Below are positions 30,414-38,972 of a stretch of DNA of 64,000 nucleotides, in pieces. The DNA lies in NCBI GenBank assembly GCA_907163375.1, contig CAJQUW010008702.1:117087-181086 (forward strand). The letters run 5' to 3'. A program made the position numbers and the translations under genes. Positions within the stretch are counted from its first letter, which is position 1. Each line of letters opens with the position of its first letter. The notes below the pieces were generated by a model that ran no database searches, had not been told where the DNA came from, and saw nothing but the letters and a program-made list of their open reading frames with translations. Source of the DNA: Prostheceraeus crozeri (lineage: Eukaryota > Platyhelminthes > Polycladida > Euryleptidae).

Positions 30414-32513
30414 TAAATACTGTTTTATTATTGATAACAAGATGTTACAAAATGGCGATATGTACTTTCTTATATTTGCTGAAACTCTTCCACCTTTAAC
30501 AGATTTTCTAATATAATTTCTAGCCCATAAATCTATATGAGAATGAATATTTATACTGTGATTTTGTACGCTTTTCATCCAACCGTTAAATGTTAAAGCA
30601 GAGGATGTCAAATTAGTAGTCATATCTTCACCAACTAAATCTTGCATAACATTATTATATTTGTAGATACAAAAAGCTAAAGAAAGAATATCGTTAACTA
30701 AATATGGTCTCCATTCATTTTCTTTTTCTTTATAATTTTCATGTGTTATGTCTCCAATTTCATAATTTAATTTACACACATTTGTCGGAATTTTAAAATT
30801 CTCACACCATTTAGAAAGACTTGTTTTTGCATGTTGATAACTACATTTCATCATAATAGTTTGAAGTGCTAATTTACCTGAAGGTGAATTTTTTTCATAT
30901 TGTTTTTAAATCTAAAAGATTTTTGAATATATCTACTAACACATTCAGTTGTATAAGGATTTTTTAATGAAGCAGTTAATATTCCTCTTGAAGTTTTAAG
31001 AGGTGGTTTGGATAATTTGAAATTAGCTTTTATCGGAAAATAGGAATCAAAACCTGATGAATTGTGAGCTATTAAAGTTACTTTCGAATAATTAAATTTT
31101 CCAAGAGTTTTAAAAAATTGATGGATCGGACATGCGTCCTCTGGGTTTCCCCCGATTGGACATTCATCATCCTCAGTTCTCGTAAATATTTTCACACAAT
31201 TTTGAAGTTTATTAAATTCTAATTCAGTTAAATTATTATACTCATTAATTTGTTTTTTAAGTTTTTTAATTTCATCTTCATCTTTTGATCGTTTAATTTT
31301 AATCATATCACTTAACAAACGTGTTTCTAATTCTTTCAATCTTTGTTTCGGTAAGAAACATAAAAATTTATTAAAATTAATAGCTCCTACAGCATAAGGA
31401 ATAGGATGAGCTGTTGAACAGTTAGGATCAGGAAAAGTTTCGAGATCCCAAATGTATGTTGAACTATATTCAATTTTTTTCTTTGTTATGATTTTATATG
31501 GACGCGTTGTTAGATTTTCATCAGTAACTGTTTTATATATGGGTTTAAAATTATTTTCAATTTCTCTAATAGCTTTTAATTTTTTTGAGATTTATTAATT
31601 AAACAATAGTGTCCAATTGTTGAAGCTTCGTGAAAATAATTGTAATAAACATAATTATGAAACATTTCAATTCCTCTAGGATTTAAATGACGATTGGCAG
31701 GACTATAATATTGAACACATTCACCGAAATATTTATTGAATTGAGAAATTTTGCAGTTTGACATTACTCCTGTTCTAGATGTGGCTTTCTCTTTATATAA
31801 AAATTATTAAACATTTCTTTCATCATTTCTCCTTGTTCTTCATTAAAACCTCGTAAAACATTATAACATTTAATAAAACAAAAATCTTCAGAAGGAATAT
31901 AACAATATATTCACCGAAATATTCTTTGATTCTATATTTCATATTAATACCTGCACCTCTATGCGATCTTTGTACTATCTTCATTCCAAAATCTTCATAT
32001 CTAACATTACCTGTAAAAATCCATTCGTTAGCGTTAGATTTCTCTTGCAGATTAGAAAACCATGTTTCAAATGAATTTTTATTATAGAACGTTACGCAAA
32101 AATTTTGAATTATATTTTCCTGGTCCTTAACAACTTTTCCAAGTAAATTAATAATTTTACCATTTGCTAAAATTTTCCGCATATCATTTACTATATTAAT
32201 AAAAGATACATTTTCATATTTAATTTCATTTGGATTAAATAAATTACATAAATCATCACCAAGTTCATCCTTAATTCTATCACCAAAAAAGATATCAGTA
32301 ATAGGAGTTTCTAATATTTCTTTTGTTCCACGTTTCTGTTTTTTAATACTACGTTTAATATTACGTTTCTGTTTTTTAATACGCCTACTACGTTTACTAT
32401 GTTTAATTTGTGCATCAAACTCAGCAATTTGTTTCTTGATCAATTCATCAATCCTAGACGTTTGTCCGAGAGACATTTCACGATTCATATTTTTTAAAAG
32501 AAAAAATGTATTT

Positions 32514-32819
32514 TTACATATACACAGGAATATGTAATTGATGTAATGTTTCTAATTCATGTGTTGTTAAATGTTCTTTCTTAACCAACCACCATAAATT
32601 ATTATACGCTAAAAATACTCTGAAACTTCGTAGACAAATTGGAAAGTCTTTCGTTTTAACACATGGTCTAATACCATGTTTTGTTTTATAATCTGTAACG
32701 AGCGCTACGTATTTATGATGATAATAAAATCTAACTTCTTTCTTCGAATTGACAGGGTTTGTAGGATGACGATAATCTTTTAAAACTGGTACATGTTCTA
32801 TCTTGTAAGCATTCAACAT
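32514..32819 (-). CDS. Polinton small protein, unknown
   Basis: Part of the Polinton fossil. It is a 101-residue frame just upstream of the polymerase region, with aromatic and basic character (EVRFYYHHKYVALV, FRVFLAYNNLWWLV). No family recognised. The start is preceded by a long A-run, as in its neighbours. Confidence 0.5.
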   Translation of the reverse strand: MLNAYKIEHVPVLKDYRHPTNPVNSKKEVRFYYHHKYVALVTDYKTKHGIRPCVKTKDFPICLRSFRVFLAYNNLWWLVKKEHLTTHELETLHQLHIPVYM

Positions 32820-32869
32820 ATTTTTTTTATTTTTATTAATAAAAAATTTATAAGAAAAAATTATTCGAT

Positions 32870-32945
32870 CACTCCGCGAAAATATTTTCTATCGACTTTC
32901 AGTCGGGGCGAAGCCCCTCGAGGCGAAGCCTAGTCAGAGAACAAT
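32870..32945. repeat. GC-rich palindromic island between Polinton genes
   Basis: GGGGCGAAGCCCC is a perfect 5-bp stem around a GAA loop and is followed by GAGGCGAAGCC and flanked by GACTTTCAGTC-type pairing. It contains two GCGAAGC-type words like those in the terminal repeat. Confidence 0.65.
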
Positions 32946-33694
32946 TGTTCGATAACTCTGTCATGAATTTTTTTATCAATATTAATTGTAATGAAGCCAT
33001 AATCTTTTGACCAAGCATTGTTACACGATTGTTTAAATTCATCTTTATTTCTTACGCATAAATCTCTTAACAAATCACTTAAGTTTCTTGCATTTATTCA
33101 AATAGTATAAATATATTTGCATTCTTTCTAATAACACTTCCATCTAATGAATACATACTTTGTGTTAAATAAAAAACACTACAGTTGTTATGTCTACCTC
33201 TTGTGAAATAATTTCTCTGAACTGACTGATTTCTATCATTAACACAATCATCAAACACAACACAATGTTTCATTGTTTTATCTAGTTTACTAGGATCTTG
33301 CATATTACCACTATCATCTATTAATTGTATCTTTACATGGTTATTTATATTGAATTCCACTAACTGATTATTTTTTTCTGCTTCTTCACACCACGAACTT
33401 ATTTCTTCTTCATCTTCAGATTTTTCATATTCTTTGAATAATGAAGCAATTGCTGTTTTTTTAAGATTATTTTCAAATCCATATTTTAAAAATTGATAGA
33501 CGGGTTGTTCTGCTGTTGTTGTATAAATTATAGATTGTTATAATCCAAAAAATTTGGGGTCGTGAGAATTTTAAATAATAAATATGTTTTTCTACATCCT
33601 GATCTTCCAAAAATAACTGACAAAACTTTATTAGATGAATTTGGATGATGATTAAATTTAAGTTTTTTTTATTTAATGGGGGTAGTTCACTCAT
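32930..33694 (-). pseudogene. ATP: Polinton packaging ATPase region (FtsK/HerA type)
   Basis: Part of the Polinton fossil, in more than one piece. The region at 33094-33360 has KHCVVFDDCVND, a Walker B, followed by RNYFTRGRHNNCSVFYLTQS, the sensor and arginine-rich segment seen in packaging ATPases of adenovirus-like and NCLDV-like lineages. The P-loop end lies toward 33600. In the family the ATPase pumps the genome into capsids. It stands between the minor capsid gene and the polymerase, a usual neighbourhood. Confidence 0.82.
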
Positions 33695-33746
33695 TTTTAA
33701 TAAAAAAATTTTATTTTTATTTTATTTTTGAAGAAGAAGAAGAAAA

Positions 33747-34535
33747 TTAAACTTCTCTAACCAAAAGATCTATCATAATCTCTTCACCTCCAAAATTTAT
33801 TTCTTGTCCTTTCTCATCAGTGATTCTAATGTTAATGTTGTTAATAGTTTTTCTTGTAATAGGAAAATATATTAATGTTTGTGGAAATACATTTAATCTA
33901 TAACCAATGGGTACAGTAAAAGCTGGAAAACTGAATATTAAATTTGACAATTTACCATTTATATATTCTCCTCCAATAATGTCACAATGTACAACAATTG
34001 AATTTATTTCAGTTATTTTTGGAATTTTCTCACCTAAATGATAACCTTGACTATAGGTTTGTTTATTAGATCCTAATAGCTTTGACAATGATCTATCATG
34101 ATTAAAATCAACTTGATGATTTTCGTCTAAAGTAAGAGAAAATTTATTAACTGCCGGTTCAACTGCAGAATGTAGTTGTTTCTTATCTTCAAATGGTATA
34201 CCTAAATGTCTCTTAATTTCATTTGATATTGATTCAACTTCGTAAGAACCAGGAAGAAAAGTTAGTATTTTCCATGTTTTGCCTTTATCAGTAGAATATC
34301 TGGATTGATCATTCACATCTTTGATAACGTTTTGAATAGTGTTAAATGTGGAGAAACTAGTCAATGCAATTTGATAATTTTTATTTTGTTCCAAATGTAG
34401 AATGGGTTCTAAATTACAAGTGTGTGATGAAGTAGTTGTTATAATTTTTAACGTCGTACTAAATTTTGATGAACCCAAAATCTCTGTTAGATTTTCTAAA
34501 TGATTATTAATTTTGTCTAAATCTGCTGAACACAT
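33747..34535 (-). CDS. PX: Polinton minor capsid (penton-like) protein
   Basis: Part of the Polinton fossil. The 262-residue frame has YQIALTSFSTFNTIQNV near the start, PGSYEVESISNEIKRHL, and ends with NNINIRITDEKGQEINFGGE then IMIDLLVREV. These words are characteristic of the single-jelly-roll minor capsid protein of Polintons, which forms the capsid vertices. The length fits. The start context is ACTAAAAAATG. It is one of the best-preserved genes of the element. Confidence 0.85.
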   Translation of the reverse strand: MCSADLDKINNHLENLTEILGSSKFSTTLKIITTTSSHTCNLEPILHLEQNKNYQIALTSFSTFNTIQNVIKDVNDQSRYSTDKGKTWKILTFLPGSYEVESISNEIKRHLGIPFEDKKQLHSAVEPAVNKFSLTLDENHQVDFNHDRSLSKLLGSNKQTYSQGYHLGEKIPKITEINSIVVHCDIIGGEYINGKLSNLIFSFPAFTVPIGYRLNVFPQTLIYFPITRKTINNINIRITDEKGQEINFGGEEIMIDLLVREV

Positions 34536-34763
34536 TTTTTAGTTAAAATTTTAAGTCAATATTTTTTTATAAAAAATTAAAAACAACAACATATTTCAGC
34601 TATACTTTTATAATCCTCTTCATTTAGAATCTTCTTTTCTAACAGTCTTTTCAATATAGCATGAATTTCATTGAAACTAGAATTATGTCCTTCCTTTACT
34701 GCAGATATTGAAATATTTAATCTATTTAGTATTTCTTGTGGATCATCTGGTAAAAATACAATT

Positions 34764-35078
34764 TTATTCTGTTTTAAAACCTTTTTCTACTTTTTCTCCC
34801 GTTGATAATAAATTTTGTAATTTTTGATAGCGTCTAAGAGATTTTACTGCACCAACTCTATCTAACATAGCTTTATATTTTATGAGATCTTCTACAGCAT
34901 AATTTTTTAAATCTGCTCCTCTTAAAAGATCAACAAAATTTCTATCTAAACGAAAAGGAGATTTATCTGGTGAAAAAATTAAACCTCGAAAAGGTTGTGG
35001 AAATATTTCTTTTTGTCCGAGATAAAATTTAGGTATTGTTTTTCCATCTATAAATGAAATCGAATGTTCAAATTGCAT
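34764..35078 (-). CDS. Polinton small protein, unknown
   Basis: Part of the Polinton fossil. The 104-residue frame reads SISFIDGKTIPKFYLGQKEI, FRGLIFSPDKSPFRLDRNF and a helical tail. It lies just upstream of the minor capsid gene. I do not recognise the family. A sequence of similar composition (34570-34760) separates it from that gene. Confidence 0.45.
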   Translation of the reverse strand: MQFEHSISFIDGKTIPKFYLGQKEIFPQPFRGLIFSPDKSPFRLDRNFVDLLRGADLKNYAVEDLIKYKAMLDRVGAVKSLRRYQKLQNLLSTGEKVEKGFKTE

Positions 35079-35230
35079 AGATTTTGGTAAAATTTCTTAT
35101 TAAAGTTTGATTCTAGTAATCCATAGTCATCTAATATGTTTTGTGAGCTGGATCTGTTATATTAATTTGTTTATCATTATTTGTAAGCTCTTTTTCAAGA
35201 GTTTTAAATGGTTCCATAGTTTTTTCAAAA

Positions 35231-35396
35231 TCAGTTTTTTATTTGCTCGGTTTGCTCCATTTTTTCAAACATATCAGATTGAATACCAGCTTTTATCATT
35301 CTATGTTGAAGATGATTTTCTTTCATAATATTTCTTTGTTTTATTAACTCTTCTAATTGTTTAATTCTTTTTTGATTATCAGCTTTAATTTGATCC
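35231..35396 (-). CDS. Polinton short coiled-coil protein
   Basis: Part of the Polinton fossil. From the ATG at about 35394-35396, which has the Polinton context TTTTAAAAATGG, the frame reads MDQIKADNQKRIKQLEELIK and continues as a heptad-like helix. It was chosen over the upstream in-frame ATG at 35464 because of that context. Function unknown. Confidence 0.45.
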
Positions 35397-35504
35397 ATTT
35401 TTAAAATATAATATCTGAATTTTGTGCTAACATTGGAATACAACAAAAACATTTTACTGAACAAATTATTTTTTTATTGCTTTGTTGTTTGACATCTTTT
35501 CGTT

Positions 35505-35834
35505 TTAAGTTTTGTTTAATAAAGTTTTGTTTAATAAAGTTTTTAGTTCTTCTAAAAAAATTTTATCATTTTCTTCATTAGAAATTTTACCACCACTAAA
35601 AGTTTTACCATCACTAGAATTTTTATCATCAATTTTTTCGGTCTTTAAATGAAATGATATTTTATTAGCTTCATTAGCTATTTGATCAAATTTTTCAATC
35701 TCATCTAACGTAATAACATTATCATCACAGACTCTTTGAAAATAATAATGTAGTTTATCATAGACTTCTTTAATATGTGAATGTTTAGTTTTTAATGATT
35801 TTCGTTTCTTAGTAATTAAAGATTTGTCTAACAT
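35505..35834 (-). CDS. Polinton small charged protein, unknown
   Basis: Part of the Polinton fossil. The 109-residue frame is rich in Lys, Asp, Glu and Ser, with predicted helices (EVYDKLHYYFQRV, EIEKFDQIANEANK) and a repeated LLNKT end. It overlaps the end of the neighbouring gene by a few bases. No family recognised. Confidence 0.45.
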   Translation of the reverse strand: MLDKSLITKKRKSLKTKHSHIKEVYDKLHYYFQRVCDDNVITLDEIEKFDQIANEANKISFHLKTEKIDDKNSSDGKTFSGGKISNEENDKIFLEELKTLLNKTLLNKT

Positions 35835-36181
35835 TGTAACAAGTGAAGTTGTAAAAACACCCTACCTGTTAAAGCAGTAGCAACTACTGGAATTACTAAA
35901 ACACCTGAAGATATAACAATTGTTAAAGCACCTAAACTTGTTGTTAAGAATATGCCAATTCCTTGTGTTACATTCTTAACTTTAGACCATCTCTTTCTTA
36001 ATTTTTTATAATGTTCTAATCTTAATAATAATTGAGATTCTTTATCTTTCATATACATAACTCTATCTTTGTGCTTTTCTTTGCTCATTTCATATGATAA
36101 CGAAGGATATATTTTTGAGGTTTCTTCCATTTTCGTCGTCGCCGTTGCCGTTGAGGTTTCTTCCACTTTTGTTTCATCCAT
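35828..36181 (-). CDS. Polinton terminal protein with membrane segment, N-terminus inside the TIR
   Basis: Part of the Polinton fossil. The 117-residue frame has a repeated KVEETST/KMEETSK start, a basic SKEKHKDRVMYMK helix and then FLTTSLGALTIVISSGVLVI, a membrane-type segment. The first ~40 codons lie in the right terminal repeat and are echoed at the left end (17918-18027). The ATG has the context TTTAAAAATGG. Confidence 0.6.
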   Translation of the reverse strand: MDETKVEETSTATATTKMEETSKIYPSLSYEMSKEKHKDRVMYMKDKESQLLLRLEHYKKLRKRWSKVKNVTQGIGIFLTTSLGALTIVISSGVLVIPVVATALTGRVFLQLHLLQC

Positions 36182-36682
36182 TTTTAAAGAAATATTTTGA
36201 ATAAATATTTTGAATACAATCTTCTGGTATATTGAGTCTACGTGAAATTCTTAGAGTACCTAAATTTTCGACCACGTGATATTTTTTAGATTACGTGATA
36301 TTTTTTAGATTACGTGATATTTTGTGACAACTTAAATTTTCGTCCACGTGATATTTTTCGACTGCCTAAATTTTCGATTACGTGATATTTTGAGACAACT
36401 TAAATTTTCGATTACGTGATATTTTGAGACAACTTAAATTTTCGATTATGTGATATCTTGAGACCGCCTAAATTTTCGAAATTTGGAGACTACCTAAATT
36501 TTTGAAATTTTGATTTTTTGAAAATTTGTCACTACCTAAGTTTTCGCCCACGTGAAATTTGGAGTCTACCTAAATTTTTGAACTTTATAGACTACGTAAA
36601 TTTTTGAAAAAACCCGCAAAAGTGTGACATCCGGTGCAAGCGAAGCGAAGCGACGCGCCGGATGTCACACTATATAACTACT
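36050..36682 (-). repeat. Polinton right terminal inverted repeat
   Basis: It mirrors 17555-18027 but is longer. Between 36270 and 36460 the module (T/C)ACGTGATATTTT.. plus AACTTAAATTTTCGAT is repeated about seven times, including two nearly identical consecutive units of about 36 bases (36370-36450). The outer 60 bases again contain the 13-bp hairpin. The end is AACTACT followed by the target duplication GAGACG. Confidence 0.9.
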
Positions 36683-36905
36683 GAGACGAGCTCGAACCTT
36701 CTTCACTGGGCCACGCTGACGGTTCAAAAGGAATGCGAGTGAAGGCAGAAGTCATCTCTAAGTGATATCGACAGCATATTGTCCTATCATTATTATTGAC
36801 AGAACGCTAACAACGTTCATATTGTAGCGAGACAGTAAATCAGCATGTCATACGACTACGTCACAGTGTAGTTTGACAACAAAGATCTGTCGTAGTTCAT
36901 TGAAT
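36683..36905 (-). repeat. 324-bp tRNA-like repeat, unit 2 right part and start of unit 3
   Basis: The first six bases, GAGACG, are the right target duplication. Sequence then continues unit 2 to CAGTGTAGTTTG at 36875. At 36876 a third unit begins (ACAACAAAGATCTGTCG) but after 30 bases turns into an inverted copy. Confidence 0.85.
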
Positions 36906-37150
36906 ACACTGTTAGCGTTCTGTCAATAATAATAATGGGACAATAGGCTGTCAATATCACTTAGAGATGACTTCTGCCTTCACTCGCATTCCTTTCGAAC
37001 CGTCAGCGTGGCCTAGTGAAGAAGGTTCGAGCTCGTCTCCACCGCGGACTTCGGTTCGATTCCTAGGTCAGGCGAGTGCTGTCGAGGAATCAAGGGTTTT
37101 GGTGTTTTGTATTCACTTAATAGCTGTCATTCTCTTTCGATATTCAAAGA
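36906..37150 (+). repeat. inverted copy of the tRNA-like repeat
   Basis: Here the A-box-like TGGCCTAGTGAAG (37009) and the B box GGTTCGATTCC (37053) are on the plus strand, 44 bases apart, and the flanking words of the unit are all inverted relative to units 1 and 2. The apparent 94-codon frame across it is not a gene. Confidence 0.8.
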
Positions 37151-37157
37151 ATCATAC

Positions 37158-37582
37158 GTTGAGCAAAATTCAAGCAAAATTCAAGCCAAATGTGCATCTT
37201 GTTAAAGTCAGAGCATATTGGTGCGTTATATTTGAAGTTATGTGGACATGAATATAAATTACCAGTAATTTTCAAACACTATTCGGTTGTTATGCCCTAT
37301 TAGCAACAAACAAGTGTTTTAAGCAGAAACACCAGGAAATAGGATTGTGTCTTGCAACTTTGCCTTCTGTCCTTTGTTATTCGTGTTGCCGATTGATTAT
37401 ATATCTACGGTAGATACTCCAGAATGGAAGTGTCATACCTATAGATACGTCAAACTGTAGTGCACTGCGTCAGTGGTTTATGCTGTGTCAGTGGTTGCTA
37501 ATACATCAATTCGGCCGTGTGCTGTGAATTTGCCTGCATTTTTGCCATCTTTCGTCGTGCGAATATTAATTACCAGAAGACA
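37158..37582. other. no gene recognised
   Basis: Unique-looking sequence between the tRNA-like repeat and the Tc1 element, with no frame or signal of note. Confidence 0.4.
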
Positions 37583-37584
37583 TA

Positions 37585-38970
37585 CTATCCGTAACAAAAG
37601 TTTAAGACCAAAGCTTGCATTTCATTGCTTTGACATCTTGATTGCCGTTTCATTCAAATATTGTGCAGGAACGAATATCTATGATCCATAGCAATCTTAA
37701 ATCATTTCAAATGACTAATAATTTCAATTTGAACATCAACATCGTCTGAATTTAGAATGACATAGTTGTTTAATGAACACTTGCTTCTTTCGACATGGGT
37801 CGGTGCAAATTACTGTCAATTGCAGAGCGTGCTCAAATATTTGCTTCTTTTAATTGCAACAAGATTCAGAGAGAAATTGCCGACATCATGGGATGCTCAA
37901 AAACCGCCGTCCACAACGCATTGACGAAATTTCGCTCGACTGGGCGTTTTCAGGATGCGCCTCGAGCAGGATGCGCCTAACCGCTTGATTCGACGGATGG
38001 CCGTGAAGAATCCTGAATGCACCAACAGTGAAATTGTACAAGAACTGTGTTCCAGAGGTGTTGGGGGTAAGCAGGATGCTAATCACTCGACGACTTTCCA
38101 ATGAATTCAAGCTCAAGTCTTACCGTCCATCCAAGAAGCCTCTTCTGACCAAGACTATGAGGATGAGCGTCTCCACTTTGCTCGCCAACACGCACACTGG
38201 ACCCCAGAAATGTGGAGTCAAGTCCTTTGGTCAGATGAATCTGCTATCTACCAGTTTGGTTCCCGAGTCCTTCGCATTCGACGTACTCCTGGTCAACGCC
38301 AAAATCCACGCTACAGCATCCCAACAGTGAAACACCCGCCATCAGTGATGATTTGGGGTTGCTTTTCCGCCCGAGTTCAAAGTGCATTGTCGTTTTTACC
38401 AAAAGGTACAACCACGAATGATGAAAGATACCTGAGCATCCTCAGAGAAAAGCTTCTCACTCACTTAGTATCGTAGTATCGGAGTGTTCTATTTTCATGC
38501 AGGATGGCGCTCCATGCCATCGGAGCCGCCTCGTTACGTCATGGTTGAGAAGCAGCGGCATAACCGTTCTTGATTGGCCGGGAAACAGTCCAGACCTGAA
38601 TCCCTTGGAGAATGCATGGAGCATATTAAAGAACAAAGTGGCTGCTCATAGCCCCTCCAATTTAGACGATCTTAGGTCTGTCATTCGTGAAGTTTGGTGC
38701 AAAGAAATATCCCCGGAACTTTGTCAGCGGTTGGTTCATTCAATGCCTCAGAGATTATAAGAGGTTATTCATAATCAAGGTGGGCCAACTCATTATTAAG
38801 GGACTTAAAAACATTTTGCTAAATCAAAAGGCTAGTTGGAATGATTTTTACATTAGAAATTGTGATTGTAACACAATAGAAACAATTAATGTATTGCTGA
38901 ATTGTTTGTTTTATCTTTGCAAAAATCTAGTGAAAAAAATGGGGTGGTCTTAAACTTTTGTTACAGATAG
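37585..38970 (+). mobile_element. Tc1/mariner element with 26-bp TIRs and TA target
   Basis: The ends CTATCCGTAACAAAAGTTTA (37585) and, inverted, CTATCTGTAACAAAAGTTTA (from 38970) match over 26 bases with one difference, and both are flanked by TA (37583-37584 and 38971-38972). The 1386-bp length is typical. It encloses a broken transposase in the plus orientation. Confidence 0.93.
37795..38760 (+). pseudogene. Tc1-type transposase, frameshifted
   Basis: The N-terminal piece (37795-37980) is the paired-like HTH: MGRCKLLSIAERAQI, REIADIMGCSKTAVHNALTK. After a frame change come RLIRRMAVKNPECTNSEIVQ (about 37980-38050), then a piece with QVLWSDESAIYQFG (first catalytic Asp) in 38210-38476. After a stop region near 38470, MQDGAPCHRSRL (second Asp) and WPGNSPDLNPLENAWSILK (third acidic residue, Glu) follow in 38497-38760. 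The spacing fits DD34E. At least three frameshifts and a stop break it. Cut-and-paste transposition into TA is the family role. Confidence 0.9.
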
Positions 38971-38972
38971 TA

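Larger units (their letters stand above)
27932..32488 (-). pseudogene. POLB: Polinton protein-primed family B DNA polymerase region (contains an intein)
   Basis: Part of the Polinton fossil, in several pieces. The N-terminal part (from 32488) is highly basic, with GNVRYEDFGMKIVQ and SHRGAGINMKY. Exonuclease motif: VTLIAHNSSGFDSYF near 31070. Polymerase motifs: a conserved KGGR word, FDATSLYPSAMY (motif A) near 30250, IKLLMNSLYGKT (motif B) near 29785, and motif C (TDS..I) near 28425. An acidic tail ends the protein. In this family the polymerase starts at the element ends from a protein primer. An intein of about 1.05 kb lies within motif C. Confidence 0.92.
17555..36682. mobile_element. Polinton (Maverick), 19.1 kb, fossil
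   Basis: A self-replicating virus-like DNA element of the Polinton/Maverick family. It is flanked by the 6-bp direct repeat GAGACG (17549-17554 and 36683-36688), as expected of its integrase. It starts AGTAGT and ends in the inverted ACTACT, with long terminal inverted repeats. The full family kit is recognisable: protein-primed family B DNA polymerase, retroviral-type integrase, adenovirus-type protease, packaging ATPase, major and minor capsid proteins and several small proteins. A Penelope-like element has inserted inside. The copy is broken, with roughly ten breaks. Its crisp ends and perfect target duplication suggest a moderately young insertion. Confidence 0.95.

Noticed and set aside
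37009-37075. A real tRNA gene on the basis of good A and B boxes
   Set aside because: The acceptor and anticodon arms do not pair, and the unit is a multi-copy repeat.
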